Below are positions 31,182 to 36,851 of a stretch of DNA of 36,851 bases, one piece after another. A program made the translations under genes and the position numbers. Below the pieces are notes generated by a model. That model saw nothing but the letters and a program-made list of their open reading frames with translations, made no database searches and was not told where the DNA came from. Within the stretch, counting starts at the first letter, position 1. The number at the start of each line of letters is the position of its first letter. Source of the DNA: Acidobacteriaceae bacterium (GTDB lineage Bacteria > Acidobacteriota > Terriglobia > Terriglobales > Acidobacteriaceae); contig PMYL01000038.1 in assembly GCA_003170825.1 (NCBI GenBank), positions 31,396-68,246 of the forward strand. Reading direction: 5' to 3'.

Positions 31182-31295
31182 ATGAAAAAGATTCTTGCAT
31201 CTGTCCTGCTTCTGATGGTGTTTGCCAGTCCGGTGTTCGCCGCCCAGGAGCACCATCATCACCATCATCACCACCATCATCACCATCACGCCTAA
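31182..31295 (+). CDS. Secreted polyhistidine peptide (37 aa, 13 consecutive His)
   Basis: ATG 31182 opens a 37-codon frame: MKK, a hydrophobic core ILASVLLLMVFASPVFA, a signal peptidase I site of the AxA-like type (VFA before AQE), then Ala-Gln-Glu, thirteen histidines, Ala and TAA 31293-31295. The predicted mature peptide is 17 residues, almost pure His, and would lie in the periplasm or outside. Oligo-His binds Ni, Zn, Cu or Co, so metal buffering is the obvious guess; no metal transporter or metalloenzyme gene is adjacent. The His tract is built of CACCATCAT repeats and could change length by slippage. Coding support: ideal signal peptide, frame kept through the repeats, and a promoter-like box six bases upstream. 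The opposite-strand reading is a shadow. Confidence 0.75.
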   Translation: MKKILASVLLLMVFASPVFAAQEHHHHHHHHHHHHHA

Positions 31296-31358
31296 CAACG
31301 GACCGGCGCAGCCTGTTTTCCTATGCGGGCCAGCCGGCAGGTCCTGAGCAAGAAAGCA

Positions 31359-31367
31359 TGGTAAGGT
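31359..31367 (+). promoter_or_regulatory. Extended -10-like box before the DinB-family gene
   Basis: TG-g-TAAGGT (TAAGGT at 31362-31367) ends seven bases before ATG 31375. The same bases contain AAGG eight nucleotides from the ATG, which could instead serve as the ribosome-binding site, so the reading is ambiguous. An identical TGgTAAGGT occurs at 34586-34594. Confidence 0.35.
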
Positions 31368-31374
31368 TCGTGCC

Positions 31375-31908
31375 ATGAAAGATCTGGACGACCTTCGTTA
31401 CCCGATCGGCCGCTTCAGCCCACCCGCGAGCAGCCTGGCCGGAGTGCGCGCAGCGCACATCGAAACGCTGCGCCAGCTACCGGTGCGCCTGCGCTCGGCC
31501 GTGAGCGGCCTGAGTGATGCTCAGCTCGACACGCCCTACCGGGAAGGCGGCTGGACAGTGCGCCAGGTGGTACACCACGTGGCCGACAGCCACGCCAACG
31601 CCTACATCCGCACCAGGCAGGCGCTCACCGAGGATTGGCCCACCGTCAAGACCTACGACGAGGCCGCCTGGGCCAATCTGGCCGATAGCCGCCGGCTGCC
31701 CGTCGATATTTCCCTCGCGATGATCGAGGCGCTGCACGGACGCTGGGTGGCGCTGCTGGAATCTCTTTCCGACGAGGACTTCCAGAAGGGCTACAACCAC
31801 CCCGAGTCGGGCCGCGTCAATCTGGCCAAGGCGCTGGCCATGTACGACTGGCACTCGCGCCACCACACCGCGCATATCACCAGTCTCCGCACTCGCAATG
31901 GCTGGTAG
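31375..31908 (+). CDS. DinB/YfiT-family putative metal-dependent hydrolase or thiol transferase
   Basis: This 177-residue four-helix-bundle protein matches the YfiT/BstA branch of the DinB superfamily. It starts DLRYPIGRFSPP, typical of YfiT, and has the three-histidine metal site: one His in WTVRQVVHHVADSHANAY and two in MYDWHSRHHTAHITSL. Relatives include bacillithiol S-transferases and putative hydrolases; the cofactor and substrate here are unknown. It is followed after seven bases (or by overlap) by the PD-(D/E)XK protein, so the two are probably cotranscribed. Confidence 0.88.
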   Translation: MKDLDDLRYPIGRFSPPASSLAGVRAAHIETLRQLPVRLRSAVSGLSDAQLDTPYREGGWTVRQVVHHVADSHANAYIRTRQALTEDWPTVKTYDEAAWANLADSRRLPVDISLAMIEALHGRWVALLESLSDEDFQKGYNHPESGRVNLAKALAMYDWHSRHHTAHITSLRTRNGW

Positions 31909-31915
31909 GGACCGC

Positions 31916-33514
31916 ATGGCCGCTGCCGTCGGCGCTGCAACTCCGGAACGGCTGTCCCAAAGCATCGAAGAGTACCTGGCGGACCACCCGGCGGCAGCGG
32001 TGCTGGAGGATGGCCGCGTCCTGTTCGACATGCGCAGTGCCCACTACGCGGTAACCGAGTCGCATGGCCGCTGCTTGTTGCAACTGTGGAGCGAGGAGCG
32101 CAACCTGATGCGCACGGTGGTGGATGTGCAGGAGCGCGCGCAATGCCTGCGCCTGACGACCCGCCGCATGGGCGCAGCCAAGCCGCAGGCACTGGAATTA
32201 GTGCCTACCAGCGACCGCCGCACGCCCACTGCCCGCGAGGCTGGGCGGAGAAATTACCAGAGGGTGTTAGAGCGTGCCCTGGCGCGGAGCTTCATTGGGT
32301 CCAAGGTGGACGGAATGCGGTCGGCGATGGACCTGGAGCACAGCTTTGGGCCGGCGTACGTGCGCGGACGATTGCTGCGCGGAACAGCGGCGGATGCGGT
32401 GATCGGGGTGGGCGAGGCGGAGTCCGGATCCATCGTGGACGGCATTCTGACGCTGGGGATTCTCTGGCTGGACCACTGTCGTCAAAAGGGCGACGGGCGG
32501 CGGCACTTTGGCGGGCTGAAGGCGATTGTGCCCACCGGAGCCTGGCGGACGACGGCGGAGCGAATGGCTTGGCTGAACCACGCCGCCGCCGATTTTCAGC
32601 TTTTTACCCTCGACGAGCGCAGCGAAGAGCTTGCTCCGGTGGACTTTCGCGACACCGGGAACCTGGAGTCGCGGCTGGTTCGCGCGTTTTCTGCCGCGGC
32701 GGCCATCGAACGCTGCCAGGCCGGGATCGACCGGCTGCTGGCGCTGGTTCCGCAGGCGGCCAGGGAGCGGGTGGAGGTTCGGGCGGCTTCCGCTACCGAG
32801 GTTGGGCTGCTGCTGCATGGCCTGGAATTTGCGCGTGTGCGGCACGGCGTGGCAGCCCACTCGTTTGCCCGCGAGGACGAGATCACGTTTGGCGCGGGAG
32901 CCAACGAGACGCCGCTAACGCAAGAAAACGAAGGACTTTGCCGGGATCTGTGCGCGCGGCTGTTTTTGAGCCGGCACGCGGACGGGGCGCACACCGATCC
33001 GCTGTTCCGGCTGCAACCGGAGCGCTGGCTGGAGGCTCGGCTGCGGGGCGGAATTGCCGAGCTATTGCCAGGGCTGCGCGGCGATCTGCTGTATTCGCAG
33101 GTTCCGGCGCTCTCAGTTGGAGACCGGGGTTTGCTGGATCTGCTGACGCTGGACCGCAACGGGCGTCTGGCGGTGATCGAGCTCAAGGCCGATGAGGACC
33201 TGCACCTGCCCTTGCAGGCGCTGGACTACTGGATTCGCGTGCGGGCGCTCAACGGCGACCGGCAGCCAGGGGCGGGCGGCGGGAGGCCGCTGTCGGCCTT
33301 CGAGCGGCAGGGGTACTTTCCGGGCACGGAGGTTTCGCCGCTTGCGCCGCGGCTGCTGCTGGCCGGCCCGGCGTTGCGCATTCATCCCGCCAACGAGCCG
33401 GTGCTGCGCTACCTTTCTCCCCAGGTGGAGTGGGAGTTGATCGCGCTGAGCGAGCATTGGCGGCGGGAGTTGAAGGTAGTCTTCCGGAAGCGGAGCGGGG
33501 ACGCGCGGACTTAA
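31916..33514 (+). CDS. Large protein with C-terminal PD-(D/E)XK nuclease-like core
   Basis: This protein of about 532 residues has an unknown N-terminal part (about 1-340), helical and Arg-rich, with no known motif. The C-terminal part holds DRGLLDLLTLDRNGRLAVIELKADEDLHLPLQALDYWIRV (about residues 400-440). Asp on one strand, a short turn, ExK on the next, then Q-x-L-D-Y on a helix is the PD-(D/E)XK nuclease core, most like the C-terminal domain of NucS/EndoMS. A catalytic DNase or DNA-repair role is inferred, not shown. ATG 31916 has TAGGGA a few bases upstream; ATG 31898, overlapping the previous stop, is the alternative. Genes for toxin-antitoxin and an AbiL-like pair lie downstream, so a defence role is possible. 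Confidence 0.75.
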   Translation: MAAAVGAATPERLSQSIEEYLADHPAAAVLEDGRVLFDMRSAHYAVTESHGRCLLQLWSEERNLMRTVVDVQERAQCLRLTTRRMGAAKPQALELVPTSDRRTPTAREAGRRNYQRVLERALARSFIGSKVDGMRSAMDLEHSFGPAYVRGRLLRGTAADAVIGVGEAESGSIVDGILTLGILWLDHCRQKGDGRRHFGGLKAIVPTGAWRTTAERMAWLNHAAADFQLFTLDERSEELAPVDFRDTGNLESRLVRAFSAAAAIERCQAGIDRLLALVPQAARERVEVRAASATEVGLLLHGLEFARVRHGVAAHSFAREDEITFGAGANETPLTQENEGLCRDLCARLFLSRHADGAHTDPLFRLQPERWLEARLRGGIAELLPGLRGDLLYSQVPALSVGDRGLLDLLTLDRNGRLAVIELKADEDLHLPLQALDYWIRVRALNGDRQPGAGGGRPLSAFERQGYFPGTEVSPLAPRLLLAGPALRIHPANEPVLRYLSPQVEWELIALSEHWRRELKVVFRKRSGDART

Positions 33515-33812
33515 AAACGGGAGGGCGTGGGACTTGATGAGGAGCCGAAGATGTCGGCTTGCAGGCGGCCGAAAGCCCCCAAATTCTTCCAAAATCAGGG
33601 AAAGTGGGTTTGCATGTGGACGGAAAAGGACGAAAGTCAGCCCGCAGACCAGCGGAATTTGCAAGAACTGTGCGAAAACAGCGCGTTTTGCGTGGTTTTT
33701 GACGCGATTTTGGTGTGATATTTGAGACAGAAACGAACCTAACATGCCGCGGAAAACATCACGCATCAATCATCAAACATCAAATCGGACAGCAGAACGA
33801 ATACAAGACACT
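33515..33812. other. Intergenic region with no credible gene
   Basis: Small frames cross this gap but none has a domain, a ribosome-binding site or codon bias like its neighbours. Its first part has gtcggcttgcaggcgg and aaatcagggaaagt, partly matching gtcggcttgccggcgg and aaatcgggaaaagt in the gap before the other toxin gene (27431-27465), so a decayed shared element is possible. The second half is unusually AT-rich. Confidence 0.4.
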
Positions 33813-33849
33813 CTGGCACAATAGGAATATATATGCTACCATCTTGCAG
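33813..33849 (+). promoter_or_regulatory. Candidate promoter of the second toxin-antitoxin pair
   Basis: CTGGCA (33813-33818), 18 bases, then TG-c-TACCAT (TACCAT at 33837-33842) and seven bases to ATG 33850. No Shine-Dalgarno precedes the ATG, so a leaderless transcript is expected. The AT-rich run aatatatatg overlaps the spacer. Confidence 0.45.
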
Positions 33850-34185
33850 ATGATCGAAATCCGGGAATATCTCGGGCGGGACGGGCGGAATCTGTTCGGC
33901 GATTGGTTTGACCGGCTCAGCTCCGAGGCGGCGCGCCGGGTGACCACCGCGCTTTACCGGCTGGGGTTGGGGAACTTTTCGAATGTCAAGGGCGTTGGCG
34001 GCGGGGTCTTTGAGTGCCGCATCGACTTCGGTCCGGGATACCGGGTTTACTTCGGGAAAGACGGAGAGCGGATCGTGATTCTGCTCTGCGGCGGCACGAA
34101 GCAGCGCCAGCAGGACGATATTGCATTGGCCGGCGATTGCTGGCAGGACTACAAGCGGCAGAAGAGGAGTGAGCCATGGCGTTGA
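33850..34185 (+). CDS. RelE/ParE-superfamily addiction module toxin (HigB-like)
   Basis: This 111-residue protein starts IEIREYLGRDGRNLFGDWFDRLSSEAARRVTTALYRLGLGNFSNVKGVGGGVFECRIDFGPGYRVYF and continues IVILLCGGTKQRQQDDIALA. This is the addiction module killer family, with the typical strand E-x-RIDFGPGYRVYF and the LLCGGxKxxQ...D ending. It is predicted to be a ribosome-dependent mRNA endonuclease. The reading frame is open upstream to 33715, but family length and the promoter point to ATG 33850. It is toxin-first, with a ten-base overlap with the antitoxin gene. Confidence 0.88.
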   Translation: MIEIREYLGRDGRNLFGDWFDRLSSEAARRVTTALYRLGLGNFSNVKGVGGGVFECRIDFGPGYRVYFGKDGERIVILLCGGTKQRQQDDIALAGDCWQDYKRQKRSEPWR

Positions 34186-34487
34186 CGCGGGATTTTCGGG
34201 AGACGGTGCAGGCGCGGGTGCGGAGCGATCAAGAGTTTCGCCGCGGCTTGCTGAGCGATGCTATCGAGGCTCTCCTGGCTGGCGAGGGAGATTTGGGCCG
34301 CGAGATTCTGCGCGACTTCATCAACGCGACGCTGGGCTTTCCCGAGCTGGCTCGGAAGACCGGCATTCACGTGAAGACGCTGCATCAGATGTTCGGCCCC
34401 AAGGGAAATCCGACTGCGGCGAATCTCTTCAATATCATCGCCTGCTTGCAGGAGCACGAAGGGGTGCGGTTGCAGGTGGTGGCGTAG
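34176..34487 (+). CDS. Addiction module antidote (HTH) protein
   Basis: This 103-residue helix-turn-helix antitoxin belongs to the type paired with the preceding killer family: LLSDAIEALLAGEGDLGREILRDFINATLGFPELARKTGIHVKTLHQMFGPKGNPTAANLFNIIACLQEHEGVRLQVV. The HTH is about residues 55-95. GAGGAG lies six to seven bases before ATG 34176, within the toxin gene, so the antitoxin has a strong ribosome-binding site while the toxin has none. It presumably autoregulates the promoter at 33813. Confidence 0.88.
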   Translation: MALTRDFRETVQARVRSDQEFRRGLLSDAIEALLAGEGDLGREILRDFINATLGFPELARKTGIHVKTLHQMFGPKGNPTAANLFNIIACLQEHEGVRLQVVA

Positions 34488-34531
34488 GCGCGCTTCCCGA
34501 ATTGGGTGCCACACCGAATTCGATGCCCATG

Positions 34532-34594
34532 TGTGATAATTTCACAATAAGCGCCACTTTTAGGTACCGCGATGCCGTCCAAACGTGGTAAGGT
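34532..34594 (+). promoter_or_regulatory. Candidate promoter and operator region of the AAA ATPase-RloB pair
   Basis: TG-g-TAAGGT (TAAGGT at 34589-34594) would start transcription near 34601, giving a short leader with GGTGA five bases before ATG 34619. Upstream, TGTGA-taatt-TCACA (34532-34546) is a perfect 5-bp palindrome overlapping another extended -10 (TG-t-GATAAT), a possible operator or second promoter. Confidence 0.4.
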
Positions 34595-34618
34595 GTGAAT
34601 ATTCCACATGGTGACCCA

Positions 34619-35992
34619 ATGATAGTCTCACTTTCTGTGTCGAATTTCCGTTCGTTCTCGTCTGAGGAAACCTTCTCTCTCACCGCTAGCAACCGCTTAT
34701 TCGGAAGCCACGACTCCCACGCTGTCCCAATACCGGATTCCGACCAAAAAGTCTTGCGGGCCGGGGTTATTTATGGAGCAAATGGTGCGGGGAAGTCCAA
34801 TCTTTTCAAGGCGCTTCGTTATGTGAAGTCAGTCGCTCTGAGCCGGAGGAAAAAAGGGAGCGGCACGGGCCGGGAGCCATTTCGCCTTGGTGGAACAACT
34901 GACGAGCCCTCGAGCTTTGATCTGCAGTTCATCGTAGGGGGAAAGCTCTACAGGTTTGGATTCAAGACGGACGACCAGCGAATCAGTGAGGAATGGCTAG
35001 CTCAGGTGATCGACAAGCGTGAGAAACTCCTCTATGAAAGAATCACGGATCTCGACGGGAAGGTGACCGTCGATGCCACTGGGTTGAACGGTTCTAACGA
35101 TAAACTAACCGCTCTCGCAACAATCGGCGGCCCTCAGAACCAAAGCTTTCTAGCCACAGTCAATGTAACGCTGGAAACGTCGGATTATGGGGAACAACTA
35201 GGAGAAGTTCTCAACTGGTTCAAGCAAGGCCTTAAATTGATTGGGCCCGGCTCATCATTTGGGCGGCTTGGTCACTATTTCGCCAATAATCCGGGCTGTG
35301 CAGAGTTTGCCAGTTCTTTCTTAAAGTCTGTGTCTACTGGCGTTGACCACTTGGAAGTATCTAAGAAGGAGATCACAGAAGAAGACCTTCGGAGCCTGTT
35401 GCCCGAGGGCCTCGTCTCGCAAGTATTGAAGGATGTGCAAGAAGAAGAGGATGGAACAGCTCTCGTTAAGCTTAGCGAGGGAAACGAGTTGTTCATCGAG
35501 CGTACGGCCGAAAACCACTACTATCGAATCACCATCAGATCCGCTCATGAAAGTCTCAAAGGAGACATCGTCCCATTTGATCTGGACGAAGAATCAGACG
35601 GTACAAGGAGATTGTTGAATTTGATGCCCGCGCTACATACGTTGCATACCAGCGGTACGGTCTACGTGATCGATGAAATTGACCGAAGTATGCACCCAAA
35701 TCTGGTAAGGGAATATCTGGATTTCTTTCTACAATCCTGCTCAGATTGCCGAGCCCAGATTATTGTCACAACTCATGAATCAAATCTGCTCGACTTAGAA
35801 TTGCTACGCCGGGATGAGATATGGTTTGCTGAAAAGGATCAAGGTTCTGCTACTCGGCTCTACTCGCTTACGGACTTCAAAGTGCGAACAGATCTCGATA
35901 TACGCAAGCATTACCTGCAAGGCCGTTTTGGAGCGGTACCGTTCTTAGGCGATATTAATCGCTTGCGCGATGGAGAGAGACAAACAACATGA
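34619..35992 (+). CDS. AAA15/OLD-like ATPase, AbiLi/RloA-type
   Basis: This protein of about 457 residues has an ABC/SMC-like split ATPase domain: SLSVSNFRSFSSEETFSLTA at the start, Walker A GANGAGKS (53-60), an insert of about 250 residues, a signature-like stretch DEESDGTRRLLNLMPAL, Walker B TVYVIDEIDRSMHP (Glu following the Asp, about residue 352) and the switch His in TTHESNLLD. It has no TOPRIM nuclease of its own. Such ATPases pair with RloB-like partners, as in AbiL (AbiLi/AbiLii) and the RloAB pair of restriction loci, and are expected to sense infection. ATG 34619 is preferred over GTG 34595, which lies inside the promoter. Its TGA overlaps the next ATG by four bases. Base composition is more AT-rich than the housekeeping genes. 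Confidence 0.88.
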   Translation: MIVSLSVSNFRSFSSEETFSLTASNRLFGSHDSHAVPIPDSDQKVLRAGVIYGANGAGKSNLFKALRYVKSVALSRRKKGSGTGREPFRLGGTTDEPSSFDLQFIVGGKLYRFGFKTDDQRISEEWLAQVIDKREKLLYERITDLDGKVTVDATGLNGSNDKLTALATIGGPQNQSFLATVNVTLETSDYGEQLGEVLNWFKQGLKLIGPGSSFGRLGHYFANNPGCAEFASSFLKSVSTGVDHLEVSKKEITEEDLRSLLPEGLVSQVLKDVQEEEDGTALVKLSEGNELFIERTAENHYYRITIRSAHESLKGDIVPFDLDEESDGTRRLLNLMPALHTLHTSGTVYVIDEIDRSMHPNLVREYLDFFLQSCSDCRAQIIVTTHESNLLDLELLRRDEIWFAEKDQGSATRLYSLTDFKVRTDLDIRKHYLQGRFGAVPFLGDINRLRDGERQTT

Positions 35993-36681
35993 GCCTAATT
36001 ACCCTCAAGCCACGACCGATTCCATCGAGAGATAAAGATCCAGACAGGTTGAGAGATGACCGACTCTTCATCATCGCGTGCGATGATACCTACGCTCCAG
36101 ACCAATACTTCGGGTTCTTCAAGTTCACGCGTGTCAAGATTCACGTCGTTCCGACCTTGAACGGTACGTCAGCGGCAGGTGCTGTGTTAGCGAGGCTGCT
36201 CGAATTCAAGCATGACGATGATGACGAGCGCTGGCTGATGTTAGACACGGATCACTTCGTCCAAGGCCCCCATCTGGCAGGGTTCATCCGCGCTCTCCAG
36301 GATGCAGAGGACAACGGCGTCAAAGTTGCGCTGAGTAAGCCATGCTTTGAGCTTTGGTTGCTGCTACATCATGAGCCAGAAACATCCCTTTCCCAATTGC
36401 CAGATGCTTCTGCTGTCGAAGGGGCATTGCGTACAAGATTAGGAGAGTACAACAAGACAAATCTGAAACAGAAACATTATCCCATTTCCGCTGTTACCGT
36501 AGCTTGTGAGCGTGCAGAGAGACTGGATTTGAATGTCGCGGGCGGAGCTATTCCAAATGCAAATACAAGCCGAGTATATCTGATATGGAAAGCTATCGCG
36601 GCTAAAGCTCTTCCTACACAATTCCCGATTGAACTTCACGGATTGTTGCCGCATATTAATCGGGGCATCGGCGGGTCGTAG
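35989..36681 (+). CDS. RloB-like (AbiLii-type) putative effector
   Basis: This 230-residue protein shows the RloB layout: N-terminal strand DRLFIIACDDTYAPDQYFGFFK, then ERWLMLDTDHF (DxD, about residues 84-90), then KVALSKPCFELWLLLHHE (about 112-130), which is the most characteristic RloB string, and a helical C-terminus. RloB is considered TOPRIM-like. The usual cEGExTE-Y acidic motif of the first strand is replaced by CDDTYAPDQYF, so the first catalytic Glu is an Asp at best. It is translationally coupled to the ATPase (ATGA). The pair probably forms an abortive-infection system in which the ATPase controls this nuclease-like partner; this is inference from family pairing. Confidence 0.82.
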   Translation: MSLITLKPRPIPSRDKDPDRLRDDRLFIIACDDTYAPDQYFGFFKFTRVKIHVVPTLNGTSAAGAVLARLLEFKHDDDDERWLMLDTDHFVQGPHLAGFIRALQDAEDNGVKVALSKPCFELWLLLHHEPETSLSQLPDASAVEGALRTRLGEYNKTNLKQKHYPISAVTVACERAERLDLNVAGGAIPNANTSRVYLIWKAIAAKALPTQFPIELHGLLPHINRGIGGS

Positions 36682-36752
36682 GGCTGGCCGAGATATACAT
36701 CCTGAAGTCCTTCAGTCTACGACCAGAGAATTGACGCCGCTTGCGCATTCTC

Positions 36753-36851
36753 TCACTTCTTCAGCGGCTTGCGGGCGAAGTAGTAGAGGGAGAAGGCCAG
36801 CGCGGCGAAGGCCACGACGGAAACCCAGTCATGGTAGAGGAAGGTGTGCGG
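36753..36851 (-). CDS. C-terminal end of a membrane protein (partial)
   Basis: The frame enters from the right edge and stops at TGA (36755-36753). Its last 32 residues form one transmembrane helix (DWVSVVAFAALAFSLYYFA) followed by a short basic tail RKPLKK, positive-inside style. The family cannot be read from so little. It is convergent with the RloB-like gene; a palindrome CTGAAG/CTTCAG (36702-36715) lies between them without a T-run. Confidence 0.6.
   Translation of the reverse strand, partial: PHTFLYHDWVSVVAFAALAFSLYYFARKPLKK

Noticed and set aside
31056..31376. Minus-strand open frame opposite the polyhistidine gene (Met/Val-rich centre)
   Set aside because: Its MVMMVVMMVMM stretch is only the complement of the CAC/CAT tract, it crosses the tldD start, and has no domain or ribosome-binding site.
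33527..33725. Two overlapping 63-codon plus-strand frames after the PD-(D/E)XK gene
   Set aside because: Neither has a start signal, domain or codon bias; they overlap each other in different frames.

Overview
The window looks like a chromosomal segment of an Acidobacteriota species, probably class Terriglobia. This is inferred from gene style, not from any marker gene: a large Oar-like TonB-dependent receptor with an N-terminal carboxypeptidase-regulatory-like domain, a GC-rich base composition, and lineage-type hypothetical proteins. No rRNA, tRNA, CRISPR array, prophage or complete insertion sequence is visible.

Layout. 1-4.4 kb: the end of nusB, two exported proteins of unknown function, an M23 (LytM-type) protein that lacks one zinc ligand, a MITE-like element and the Obg GTPase. 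4.6-10.65 kb: the receptor, an orphan VapB antitoxin with a wrecked vapC, an APC-family amino acid transporter, and a 3' scrap of a second receptor gene. 10.65-21.94 kb: one long minus-strand transcription unit, valS - J-domain protein - nadC - birA - coaX - conserved hypothetical - rlmD-like - comEC, with gaps of a few bases or ATGA overlaps and a promoter at 22.0 kb. It joins housekeeping cofactor genes (NAD, biotin transfer, CoA) with tRNA charging, rRNA methylation and DNA uptake. 22.1-27.3 kb: a second minus-strand unit, tldE (pmbA) - short uvrC-like - rpe - bamD, closed by a strong terminator. 27.6-36.7 kb: accessory DNA around tldD, with two toxin-first type II toxin-antitoxin pairs, a membrane protein, a zinc-ribbon-like small protein, a secreted polyhistidine peptide, a DinB/YfiT-like protein, a large protein with a PD-(D/E)XK nuclease core, and an AAA ATPase plus RloB-like pair resembling AbiL abortive-infection systems.

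Three cross-cutting signals stand out. (1) A family of GC-rich hairpin repeats (stem, loop with core gaagacct, trailing ggggaccccgg) sits inside open reading frames. Four clear copies and two decayed ones lie in the receptor, comEC, rlmD, coaX, valS and the uvrC-like gene, in both orientations and in more than one frame. Each adds a peptide to a tolerant loop, in the manner of Rickettsia palindromic elements. (2) A 37-codon gene encodes a signal peptide followed by 13 consecutive histidines. (3) Several genes with no Shine-Dalgarno have a -10 box (often TGnTAnnnT) ending 6-7 nt before the start codon, as expected for leaderless mRNAs.
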